DNA of 64,000 bases from Collybiopsis luxurians FD-317 M1 (lineage: Eukaryota > Basidiomycota > Agaricomycetes > Agaricales > Omphalotaceae): the NCBI GenBank assembly GCA_000827265.1, contig KN834822.1:129653-193652 (forward strand), written 5' to 3'. Position 1 is the first letter of the stretch; every line of letters begins with the position of its first letter. The notes beneath the pieces were generated by a model. The model made no database searches. It saw nothing but the letters and a program-made list of their open reading frames with translations, and was not told where the DNA came from. Of this stretch, positions 46,519 to 57,100 are shown in pieces. The translations under genes and the position numbers were made by a program.

Positions 46519-46924
46519 TAGGCATGATCGGACAGATCGGGCTTGTGGGGATGTATTGTCGTTCGTTTATTGGGAGGATACATATGATACGTCAATATCG
46601 ATCGATTTACTGGTAGTACTAAGTAGCTGTGTCTACCTGTGTCATAGTGTTTTTTTACCTTACAAGTTGACATTGAGTAATCCGGTACGCCTTTTTCTCT
46701 TTCTAGTGCGCTGAGGACTTGCAACAAAATCGAAATGAGTACAATGTTATGTTGGGCTCCTTGTTCGTTGTATGTACAGTAGGCAAGAATTGATTGATGA
46801 TTCATTTGAATTTGTTAAGAATTTCAGTACGCAGGTTTTGTTGAGAACGGAAATCAAGATGGGAGAGTGTGAAGTCGAAGTTGACTTGGATGGATGAAGA
46901 AAAATATTCGATGTCTTAATTGAT

Positions 46925-46960
46925 GGGGTATAGCAGAGATTGAACAGGGATCTCCTGCAA
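46925..46960 (-). pseudogene. tRNA-Pro 3'-half relic
   Basis: The minus strand carries TTGCAGGAGATCCCTGTTCA followed by a decayed acceptor. It aligns with the 3' exon of the intact tRNA-Pro genes. Confidence 0.5.
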
Positions 46961-47054
46961 TGGAAGACCAAATTCCAGCGCGATCAGAATGAATCTTCCA
47001 CGTAAAAGGCCTGTGAACAATATATCAGTGTAGAAAAGGGATCGGAAGGAGGGA

Positions 47055-47771
47055 TACGCACCTTTGCCAGCATGCACGGTTCTCATCACATCCTTCGATC
47101 CTGTCCCTCAGTGACGCCCTAATTCCCTGTTGCGCCGAGCCTGTGGTTCTTGTACAGTTGGATCGGCGCAGCGCGTTTCGAATTGTGATATCTCGACTAC
47201 TGCGAATGTCAGCGAAGCGTTAAGGGAAGGAACTTTGAAACGAAAGAAAAGAGAGTCATTGTATACTTACATGATCACCTAGCAAATGTACTTTGAAGAG
47301 ATTGCGATCACTTGTGCAGGTGTCGGAGGGCTAGGTTCAACGGGACGGCGGATACGAATTCCCAGGTCTTCCGCGCTAATAGTATCCAACTCGAAACACA
47401 CGGTTGCATCGATCTTGGTACATGAAGTAGGCTGGAGGCTGATATTCCCGCGTTCATTGCGGCAAGTAACCAGTGTAGAGTATAGAGACCAAAATGGGCA
47501 ATGACGAGATTGAGAATGAGCTTGGGAGAGGTGGGAATTGGAAGGTAGGCGTAGATTGAGGACGCAGTCGAGATTGCAGTGTTAGAGAGGCTGAAGTTGA
47601 ATCTACACGTTGGTCGACGGTATTGCGAGATTGGAGTGTGTATCTGAACAGCAGCGTGTCGATAATGAACAACAAGAGTAAAAAGGGCGTGAGAAGTGAG
47701 CAGAGCGGTAGTACGGTCCGGGTTTTCTCTCCACTCGTAGCTCTCGTTATGAGCAAGATTCCTGCACCCAT
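47055..47771 (-). pseudogene. small divergent membrane-protein gene, copy R5
   Basis: The start reads MGAGILLITRATSGEKTRT, then a hydrophobic run (CSLLTPFLLLLFIIDTLL). A frameshift follows and the second half continues in another frame: SLSNTAISTASSIYAY, then a membrane segment (KLILNLVIAHFGLYTLHW) and LAAMNAGISAS. The complete order matches the copy at 18608-19269, without the deletion of R1 and R4. The single frameshift near 47600 could be recent. A GTAAGTATAC donor-like site lies near 47270, so the gene may be spliced. Unknown function. Confidence 0.55.
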
Positions 47772-47997
47772 CTGATATACATTCCAACGCTATTTGTTGT
47801 CTAGGTGAGTTTCGGAGTTTATCCAGGGTTCCGTGGCGGAATGTCTTGCGGAGAGAAAGGCGAAGAGTGGGGAGTAGTGGATCCTATGTTTGGTGTGGAT
47901 ACCGGCGAGTGCCAATAGGTGATCGTATTTAGATCTGCGTCAGTACTACTTCGAATCTTTCGGAAAATAAATTGTTCCGAATAATCTTATTCAAATC

Positions 47998-48094
47998 TGA
48001 TCATCTGCAGTGCACTGCTGAGTTTGTATTATTGATCGACAGCATTCTTGCTCAACCTCGAGGCTCGAGCATGGCATGCTAATGCTGTTAAGCT
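47998..48094. promoter_or_regulatory. conserved block between divergent genes (copy 6)
   Basis: Same palindrome-rich block (CAGTGCACTG, CTCGAGGCTCGAG, GCATGCTAATGC) 94 bp upstream of the membrane gene start. Confidence 0.5.
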
Positions 48095-48187
48095 TGAGCC
48101 AACCTTAAATCAAAGCTGCCAGTTCATCCAGCTGTTCCACCCTTGCCCACTTCGTCCCTTGGCATTGTCCATTTCTCTATCTTGCAC

Positions 48188-50043
48188 ATGATTATTCCAT
48201 CTATAACTCACCTTCACGCTCTAGTGGTACGGTCAGCTACTACAGATGTGGAAGCGGGCAGTGCATCCTCATCGACTTCAGACTCGTGTAACGATATAAA
48301 TGATTGCCGCACTCTACTTCAGATCGTCTGGAGTTGCATCAGTGTTCTCATCACCTGTACTTGGGTCTCGGTTCATCCAAACGTGCCCGGACCTGATGAC
48401 AGCTCCTGGAAAGTGTTACGGCGCAAGATAGGGCTGATGATCATTGCTTTGATCGCGCCGGAAATGCTGGTTTTGTGGGCTGCTCGACAATGGTTTGCAG
48501 CAAGGAAGCTCTCAGAGCGTACGTATTTTGTGTAGACTTTTTTTGACTGCATTGCTTACCTTTCGAGATAGGGTATCCAGGATGGACGAGGACACATGCC
48601 TTCTTTGCTCTTATGGGAGGTTTTGCACTTTACGAGGGCAAAAAGTGTATTTCTGTTCTACGATTCATTCCTGACAATTATAGCTCTGCCAAGGTCCCTA
48701 TTTGGGCACACTTTGAAAACTTGGAGCGCCGTACTGTCATCAACGACAATACTCCGTCCATTCATAGTGATAGCACACTGGTTCCGCTTACCGGGCATGC
48801 TAGTATGCCTTCCAGTGATGATCTTAAACAGCCTCCTGCTGCTGACAATGAAGTAGAATCTGAGGGCTGTCCCTCGGCCCCCTCCCACACTGACGTCGAA
48901 CACGATAATCCTGTATCTAGTCATGACAACGATGATACTCTCGTGATCTCCGCTGATTCTAATCCCAAATCTGGCACTCAGACTGAGAGAGGGGAGCTGA
49001 AAGTCCCTCTTTTGGCCAGTTCCGATTTCGAGGGGCGGTACAACCAAACCCATACCACACCCACTCTATACACTGTTGGCAAGTTTGCCGAGTGTTATGC
49101 TACTAGATTTGATCGGCGGTCATTTGCAGCCCACCTTAATCTCATTGCTAGAATTCCAGAAGCCGAGATTAAGGACCGGAGTCACAGTGATGGTTTCTCC
49201 AAGCTGATCGCGGTCATGCAGACAACCTGGTTTGTGGTCCAGCTGCTTGCCAGATGGATCGAGGGCTTACCGGTCACGGAGCTTGAGGTCATGACTCTCG
49301 CTTTTGCAGCGATGAATGTCTTGATCTATTTCTTCTGGTGGGATAAGCCTCAGGGGGTGGGATGTCCTGTCCGCATTGTGCCGAAAAGTGTAGATGAAGA
49401 TGTCGTAGACCCACTGGCAGGGGCTTCGGCCCAAAAAGATGGATGGGTAGCTATTGCATGGAGCTGGCTTCGAAACATCTTGGGAAGCATCTTCGAGATG
49501 GTCCGTGGATTCTCGCGTCAAACCTTCAAGGGCATGCTGCTTGATGTTCTCTCAATCCCATCAATAACCATAGAGTTTCTGATGGACTTTGTGAACACAA
49601 TTGCCAGCGTGATCCTGGAGGACAATGCTAGTATTGGAGAATTCAAAATGGTGTCATCATTCGAGCGAACTACCAAGTTAGAACCAAAAAATGCACAGGA
49701 TAAATTTATTGCTTATGGTGCAGCAGTTATGTTTGGTGCCATTCATTGTGCCGCCTGGACATCCAAGTTCCCCAGCCCTGCTGAGGAGGTATTGTGGAAG
49801 GTCTGCTCCCTTCTGGTGACTTGTGCCCCAATGTATCTGGCCTTGTGCAACATAATTTGGAATATATATCTCAATATGCCTGACTGGGTGGAGGGATGCC
49901 TTGTATTGGTCTACATAGGTACAATATTCTTTTACATTCTCGCCCGGCTTTCTCTCATTGTCCAGCCATTTGTGGCCTTGAGAGATTTGCCTTCAGGCAT
50001 CTTCATAGCTGTTCAATGGACAAATTTCATCCCTCATATCTAG
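48188..50043 (+). CDS. multi-pass membrane protein, copy 6 (unit with intact neighbours)
   Basis: Intact. Exon 1 48188-48518, intron 48519-48571 (GTACGT to GATAG), exon 2 48572-50043; 601 codons (600 aa). It opens MIIPSITHLHALVV. Membrane segments: TLLQIVWSCISVLITCTWVS, IGLMIIALIAPEMLVLWAA, LIAVMQTTWFVVQLLARWI, LEVMTLAFAAMNVLIYFFWW, FIAYGAAVMFGAIHCAAW, LLVTCAPMYLALCNII and YIGTIFFYILARLSLIVQPF. It ends IPHI. Two variable hydrophilic regions (about residues 140-285 and 345-420) separate the conserved blocks; the second contains QTFKGMLLDVLSIP, like copy 4. Its neighbour downstream is the only intact KH gene, so this is the best candidate for the founder unit. Confidence 0.88.
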
Positions 50044-50308
50044 GTTCTAGTTTTGACTTCTACCGATCATTGCATGTTTCTACTTTTTTGTACTTTTTCT
50101 TCTTCTGTTCTTCTGCTCCAACAATACTCTAATTTGACTTTTTATCTTTATATGCTGCAGCACTAAGGAAAGTCCTTTTTCTGTTGTCCGAGTTCAGGTA
50201 CATACTTTTCTGCGTCGGATAACGCGTGAGTTGTGATTGAGGGTACAGCTAACGAGATAGGGCTAGTTATGTATGAGGTAGAGTTTAAGAGGGCTCAGGA
50301 GCATTTTG

Positions 50309-50322
50309 ACGCGTCGACGCGT
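50309..50322. promoter_or_regulatory. paired ACGCGT (MCB-type) boxes upstream of intact KH gene
   Basis: GACGCGTCGACGCGTTC holds two ACGCGT hexamers (50309-50314 and 50317-50322) about 110 bp before the start codon. ACGCGT is the MluI cell-cycle box bound by MBF-type factors in yeasts. Assigning such a role here is inference. Confidence 0.5.
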
Positions 50323-50429
50323 TCACCTCGAAGTTCGACGTTCGCACGATTAGTTGAAAGGTCACGAGATTCATGATCGCGCCGTGACATTTTGTGACAT
50401 CTCGTATTTCTCTCTCAAACTCTCCCATC

Positions 50430-52169
50430 ATGTCGACCTCAGCAGCGGCCGGGGGATCCACAAAACAAGCGTCAGAAGCTGCAGCTGCAGCTGCGGCGAT
50501 TGCGGCGAAAATTGCAGCCCAGTTTGCTTCAGGAGGAGGTGCAATGGCCGGAGGGCTGAACGATGCTGCTTTTACGCATGATATTGATATCAACGATGCG
50601 AGGAATAGGTATATGTTGTGTAAGAGTTCGACTCAGCAGGAGGTGTGTTCGATTTCTTTTTTTTCTATTTACAATGTGTTTTTTTTACTTGAGTTCTTGT
50701 TCTCGTTCACAGATTCAAGACGAAACCGGAGCCTCGATATCAACCAAAGGGACGTGGCATCCGAATCGATCCAAAGCTACGGAAAAAGACCCGCCGTTGT
50801 ATTTGCATATTATGGCACCGTCGAAGGAGGTTCTTGATAAGGCGATAGCGAAAGTGCAGGAGTTGTTGGCGATTGATATGGGAAGCTTGGTGGAGGATAA
50901 GAAGGAGAGGGCGAGGAGGAAGTGGCCTGAGGAGAAGATGCCTGTTGGGTTGGAGAGTATTAGGAATTTTAATGTTAGGGCGAAGGTTGTTGGGCCTAGT
51001 GTGAGTTCTTTTTACGTCGGTTTTTTCTTACTATTGCTGTTTTTTTTTTCTTTGTGGTGTTGTGAATGATTAATTTTGTCTTTACAGGGATCGTTTGTCA
51101 AGTATATTCAACAAGAGACTGGGACCCGGGTGCAGATTAAGGGTGTTGGATCTGGTTTCGTTGAGCAGGAGACGGGGAAAGAGAGTGATGAGCCGTTGTA
51201 TATTCATATAACGTGAGTTTCGTTTAAACATTTGTTTCGTTCTCGTCCTCCCCAGCTTCCTTCATACCTTTTTTCATCGGCGTACGCGTTGTTTACTTGG
51301 TTGTCTTTCGTTTTACTGGTTTTCCGAACGCTCAAATTCCTTTTCTAGCGGACCCGAAGAATCTCAAGTGGCACGAGCAAAAGTACTAACCGACGACCTC
51401 CTCCTTGTCGTCCGTGCAGAACACGCAAAATCTCAAACTCTCCTCCAGGCGCAGCAAATGGAGCTTCATCAAGTTTGTACTTTTAACCGTTTTATTTTTC
51501 TTCGTATACTAACTACATACACTCTGCCCCATCGTTCCTAGGCTCAACAACAATACGCTGCATACGCGGCTCAGTATACAGGAGGGTATGGGGGAGCGCC
51601 GGGGACGCCTGCGGGTGGATATGGGAATGGGTATCCTGCGCCTCCGCCGCCTGGAGATGCGCCGCCTCCGCCTCCAGGTGATGGTCAAGCGCCACCTCCG
51701 CCTCCTCAGGGTGCGGATGCCTCTGGTGCGGGTGCGGGGTCTGCGGAGCAGTATGCTGCGTATTGGTGAGTTTTTTTCGTTGTTGTGTTGTTGTTGTTCA
51801 TTTGCTTCTTTAATACCTGAAAATGAACGGCGACTTACTAGCTTGTTTCTCTCGGTCTATAGGGCTGCATATGGGTACGATGTCAACTCGGCTGAGTTTA
51901 AGGCGTGGGCTGCGGAGCAGGCTAAACAGGCTGAGCAGTATTATGCTCAAGCGGGAGCTGCTGCTGGGGGGGCGGGAGGAGCGCCTGGGGCAGCAGGTGC
52001 GGGGTACGCTGGGTTTGGAGCTGCGGTGGGTGGTGGGGGGTCTGCGCCTCCTCCGCCTCCTCCTGGTGCGGATGGATTAGCTGGGGCTGGGGCTGGGGGA
52101 GGAGCGGTGCCTCCGCCACCTCCTCCGCCTGATGCGCAGGCGCCTCCGCCGCCGCCGCCGCCTGCGTGA
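50430..52169 (+). CDS. KHDC4/BLOM7-like KH-domain RNA-binding protein
   Basis: Six exons: 50430-50642, 50713-51000, 51088-51212, 51349-51472, 51542-51765 and 51863-52169; 1281 nt, 426 aa, all GT-AG with matching phases. The N-terminus is Ala/Gly-rich. A first KH-like domain (about residues 40-135) contains TQQEIQDETGASISTKG and PLYLHIMAPSKEVLDKAI. WPEEKMPVGLESIRNFNVR leads into a second KH domain (about 160-240) with VVGPSGSFVKYIQQETG, VQIKGVGSGFVEQETG and PLYIHITGPEESQVARAK. This arrangement matches KHDC4 (BLOM7), a nuclear RNA-binding factor linked to pre-mRNA splicing in animals. The C-terminus has Pro-rich repeats (APPPPPGDAPPPPPGDGQ) and Tyr/Ala-rich repeats AAYGYDVNSAEFKAWAAEQ and AEQYYAQAG. 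Paired ACGCGT boxes lie upstream. All other KH copies here are broken. Confidence 0.88.
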
Positions 52170-52746
52170 AATTGGAAATTGGAATTCTAGGGATTTGAGT
52201 TGGATGGGCGGTGAATGAGAGTGAGTGATGTTGAGGTTTGGTGGTGAGGAATGCAATGAGGCAGGGCGGGGCAGGGCATGGGCGGTGGGTTTGGGGAAAG
52301 GATCGGATAGATGTGAGATGTAATGCGATGTGGGAGATGAATGGGATTATTCAAAAAATGGAGGATGTTTTGTTGGACGTTGGGTGTTGGGTTTTGGGCG
52401 TTTTGGTTTGATGGGACGGTGAAGGATGGGAGTGATACGTGATACCGTTTACGTGAAACTTGATAATGGTGATTGATTTGATTGATTGAGCGGTTGATAG
52501 GAGGTAGGGGTGGTGTTAGAGTACGGTGTACGGTGTACATAGTATAGTGTAGTATGTGTTTGCATTCAGGAGGGTTGATTTTTTTCGTAAGTCTGTCTAA
52601 GTGTGTATGAGGTTGAGGAACTTGTATTGGATGGTTGAGGTATAAAGAGAGACTTGTCCGAAAAACCGATGTGTGTAGTTCTTTTTTTTTTTTTTTTTCC
52701 AAAGCGTACAGGGAAAGAAAAAAAAAACATTCAAAGACAATAAAAT
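52170..52746. other. 3' region of KH gene; part of tRNA-region duplication
   Basis: No gene seen. Sequence around 52285-52375 resembles 53110-53200 (shared AAGGATCGGATAGATGTGAG), so each tRNA-Pro gene sits in a copy of the same duplicated stretch. A poly-T run lies at about 52682-52699. Confidence 0.45.
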
Positions 52747-52848
52747 GGGGTGCACCCGGGATTGAACCGGGGACCTCCTGCAGCGGTAGGGCGTAACTAA
52801 ATGACCCACTTACCCAAAGCAGGAATCATACCTCTAGACCATGCACCC
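52747..52848 (-). tRNA. tRNA-Pro(UGG) with 30-nt intron
   Basis: Minus strand: acceptor GGGTGCA pairs with TGCACCC, with discriminator C. The D-arm region is TGGTCTAGAGGTATGATT. The anticodon stem CCTGC/GCAGG encloses T-T-TGG-G, giving anticodon UGG (complement of 52814-52816). The T-arm CCCGGTTCAATCCCGGG is canonical. An intron (complement of 52783-52812, 30 nt) begins one base after the anticodon, the usual eukaryotic position. A TTTT run follows the 3' end as a Pol III terminator. Confidence 0.93.
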
Positions 52849-53414
52849 GCGTGTGTAAAGTTGGGAGGAGCGGGGTGTTTAGGGGCTCTGATGTCTCTGG
52901 TGCGTCTATCGACATACCGCTTCGAGCTTTTCCGGTTCTTCCACTGCCTCGGCTTGATGGGCGGACGCCGCCGCTGTGCCTGCTTGTCTGGATTTGAAGG
53001 GTTAGGGGTTTAAGGGGGAGGGAGATAGGGTGGGGGTGGGACGGGGTTTGGGTTGAGTTTAGTGGATGGGTGGTGAGCGAGCGGAGTGGGATGAACATTT
53101 TTGGAAGAGGCAGTGGGATTGGGGCAAGGATCGGATAGATGTGAGGGTACATCGTATGGAAGATGCTATGGGGTCGTTTCAAGAGGACTTTCATGTACAC
53201 TGCCATCCAGGTTACACACCGATGCGTTGATGTGTTTGATTGAGCCTGATTTAGGGAGTGGTGTGTTTGCTTTACCCTGGAGTTGGCGTGCAGTTGTGGT
53301 GTGGTTTGGGTTTGGAGTTTGGGTTTGCTATTCTCTATTGAACTTTTATGGTTGAGGTAGAGCGTACTGTTTGAGAGAAAAGGAAAAAGCAAAGCTCAAT
53401 TACCACAACGTTAT
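52849..53414. other. spacer between the two tRNA-Pro genes
   Basis: No gene seen. The right part repeats sequence found downstream of the KH gene (see 52170-52746), with clear divergence. Confidence 0.4.
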
Positions 53415-53512
53415 GGGGTGCACCCGGGATTGAACCGGGGACCTCCTGCAAAGGATTCTACGTCATTCGCGAGCGACCCAAAGCAGGAATCATACCTCTA
53501 GACCATGCACCC
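53415..53512 (-). tRNA. tRNA-Pro(UGG) with 26-nt intron
   Basis: Mature sequence identical to the gene at 52747-52848, with anticodon UGG (complement of 53478-53480). The intron (complement of 53451-53476, 26 nt) has no clear similarity to the first gene's intron but occupies the same site after the base 3' of the anticodon. A T-rich Pol III terminator (CTTTTTCCTTTTC) lies downstream. Confidence 0.93.
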
Positions 53513-54148
53513 GTACTTACAATTTCCACGTTCCCAAATCATATAATGTTCATAATTAATTTTAATTCGATGACTAAATACCTGACGACGCCCGAAACTC
53601 AATCGATTAGGCACTGGACCACCTGGGATTTCTGAATTCTTAATTCTGGCAGCGTGCGTTTCGGCGCTGTCTTGTCACGATCTCTGAAACCATCGTATTG
53701 AAAAAACAAATCAAACAGGACATATACGGTATGTACAGAAAACGGACGGACGGACAAGTACCGTGATCTGATTCTATTTACTGTTTTCTGTTTCTCTTCT
53801 CTCTCTTACACACGCCGTGATTCATTGGTCCCATCGTTCATCGACGTCAGACTCGACGACGATCTCTCTCACGACTGGATATACTATTCCTAAAAAGTAC
53901 GAGTTACGACTACGCAAGACTCGACTGGAACGACGGGAACGAACCGGGTAGATTTCGAATTGGAAACTTGAAGGGTGCACGACGCACGTTGCAATTGGTT
54001 GGTTTAGGGGAGATTTTTTGTTGAGTATTTGTTGATTGGATACACCAAGGAAAAAGAGAGGGTGTTGGGTACGTTGCAGTTGAGCTTTTGAGTACTTTTT
54101 TCTTTCTTAGGTGTTTATATTTAGAAGGCACACACACGCAGTTAAACC
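53513..54148. other. intergenic, 5' region of the Rho GEF gene
   Basis: Probably holds the promoter and 5' UTR of the downstream gene (pyrimidine-rich stretch CTGTTTCTCTTCTCTCTCTT near 53785). No other gene seen. Confidence 0.4.
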
Positions 54149-57100
54149 ATGCCAGAATACAGCGACGGCTACGCAGAATACGCAGCTTACGCTGCAGCCT
54201 ACCCAGACGAGATCTCTCCAGATGGGCCTACACCTGAATATACACCGAAACAATCCCCTCCTCCTCCCCCTCCCCCTTTACCTCCAGGTGCTGCTTTACC
54301 CCCACCACCGCCCCCACCACTGCCGACTCATTCCTCATCCTCGTCGTCTTCTATACCCAGTCATTATTCCACTTCGTATACCCCCGCTAACAACCATCCT
54401 AACACTAGTGGTCCACCCTCATCGGCGGTGCCCACGACGTCCAACGCTGCGGCGGGAGAGCAGGATCTAGAAGTCTTATTCGACAAAGTATGGAACGGGT
54501 ACGGTGCGGGAGGGCTCAATCATGTCGTTTCTCCTTCTACCGAAGTCAACGCGAATGGGTATGGTAAAGACACCAACACCACCAACACCAACAATAACTA
54601 CAACAACCCCAGTCCGACGAGTACCCGCAGCGGGAGGGGGAACGATTCGTTTATTAGCGCTACTACACCTTCGTCTACAATGGGTTCTAGTGTCCCGAGT
54701 CGTAATACGTCTTACACGGCGTCGTCCATCGCGAGGAGTAATACCACCACTTCTTCCACGTCCTCGTCTTCGTCCTCCGTTACATCCCCCGCCTCAGCAG
54801 TAGGAACGAATCTACACATGTCCATGTCCGTACCTCCCCCTCCTCCACTACCCATATCCGATTACCCACCCCCTCCGACACCTTCGACACCCCAACAACA
54901 ACAACAGCAGCAGCAGCAGCAGCGGCCCCCCGCGAGTGCAGGCATCCGAGGGAGCAGACCCCTCCCTCAACCCCCAGGTTCCGCAACCCCTGCGTCTGCG
55001 GTCGTGCGGATGAGCACGTCTTCGGTTAGTTTAGGTACGAGTGGGAGGAACACCCCGATGTTGGATTCGCCTGTGAGTGTGAGGGGGAGGCAGTTGCCTG
55101 TTGCTCCGACGGCTAGTTCCGGCGGCGGCGGGGGAGGGGGAGCAATGTCCCCTGTATCCTCGATCAACTCCCCAAGCGCGTATTTCGACTCGCATTACCA
55201 TCCGTATCATCATCCCGCGCAGTCGTCGCCCATGTCGGCTGCGCCTAGTTCGGCGGGGTTGGGGCCTTTGGGGATGGGTGGGATGGGTGGGTTTGGGTTC
55301 GGACCCGGTTCGGGTTTTGGTTCGGATGGGTATTGGGAGGAGGATTCGTTAGGGGGAACGGGGACTTCGTATGCTTCTCCGACGTCGTATAACCCTTCTT
55401 CGTCGTCTGCGTTTCCTATTTCTAATACCAACTCTAACACTCCTACGAATACCAATTACCCCGGTAACCCCTCAAACCTCAACCCCAACACAAATTCATA
55501 CTACTCCTCCTCCGATCCCAATAATCCCAATAACCCCAATAACCTAAACAACACCAACACCAACTCGTATTACGACGAATACGAATACTACGACGAAGAC
55601 GACGCGAGTTCGTACGATGATCCTTCGCGATTTGTTAATTTTTCGCTGTTGAGTCATATTGCGGTGCAGTTGAAGGATAAGGTGCCGAGGGGGACGCATG
55701 TTAAGGGGAGTATTCCGTATCCGGGGGCGTTTACGGGGAAGGATGTCGTGGTGAGTGTTTGGGTTTTTTTTTTGGGTTTTGATTTTGGTTTGGAGGGGGT
55801 GGGTTGGGTTTGGGGGGTTTTTTTTTTGGGGGGGGGTTGGTTCTGGGGATAGACGAGATACTAACGGAAAACATTTTTTTTCTTCTTTTCTTCTGGGTTC
55901 TTTTTCGGGAAAAATCCTCAATCAATGTTAATAGTCAACGATACAATCATTGATTCAGAGAGAGTTGGCGATTAATCATGGGGTGTCGACGTCTGATCGG
56001 AGGGCTGCGTTGCAGGTATGTTTGTGGTTTTTGGTTTTTTTTGGTTTTTTGTGGTGTGATAGTTGTGCGATGGTTGCTGATTAACACCTCCCTTCTCCTC
56101 CTTCCCTCCACTCCTCCTCCCTCCGTTTCCCCTCCTTCCCCTCCCCCCTCCCCCCTTCCTTTGCTGCGAACAGGTCGCCCGCTCCCTCCAATCCCAACTC
56201 TTTTTCTACGAAGTCGAATGGGGAGGCCGAGTCCTCCAAGATGGAGTGGAGGATGTGTATATGTTTTTGGATGATTTGGATGGTGGTGGTGGGGGTATGT
56301 GTTTTTGTTGCGTTTTGCGTTTTGCGTTTAGCTCATTATTCATCGAACGAAAATCCTATTGCCCATCGAACATCCTATTGCCCATCAAAAAATCCTATCG
56401 CTCATTGAAAAATCCTCACACCTCCCCGACAGGCTCCTCATCCCAACAACCCTCCTCAACGTCCTCGCCCACGACCAATGCGTTCACGGAGCTCCCTACG
56501 GGTGTGGTGACCGCCTTGACAAAGTGTTATTCTCCGGATTGTGTCGAGGGATCGGCGTGTTATAGTCCGAGGTGTCCTAGGAAGGTGAGTTGGGGTTTTT
56601 TTGGTTTGATTTTTTTTTTGGTTTTTGGTTTTGTTGTCCTTGAGAGGAGGGAGATGCGAGGGGAGGGTTGAGGGGCGAAAGGATGTGGTCAAGGTATGGT
56701 ATAGGTGAAAAGAGAAGAGAGGGTGAAGAATGGCTGGGTGGTTTTTGGCCGTGCCTTGTTGGTTGGTTGGTATGGGTATGGGTATGTGTATAGGCGGCGG
56801 GACAAAGTGGGCGGTACGGGGTTGCTGGGATTGTTGGGCTTGCTGTGCGCTGTTGGGAAGGGGACTCCCTTGTTCGTGGATGTGTCCTTGGTAGCGCCCC
56901 GGCGGTTGCTTGGTGCCTTACCCTGTTCGTTGGTTCGGAGTATGGTATACAGTGATTGGGACCTGATTTGACCTGATCTGCTGTGCTCATGGTGTCATTG
57001 TGTATCGTCTCGGATTGCGTGGTTTTCTCTCCGTACCTTGCCTACCGCTGTGTACTGGCGTGACCCGTTCTTTCTCACCACCTTACCTTACTGTAACACT

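Noticed and set aside
51588..52080. Additional Arg/Leu-rich frames over the KH gene C-terminus
   Set aside because: Alternative-frame shadows of the Pro/Gly/Ala-rich exons 5 and 6.
54504..55213. Several alternative-frame and antisense ORFs over the Rho GEF N-terminus
   Set aside because: Caused by low-complexity GC-rich codons; the 20-exon model explains the region with consistent phases.
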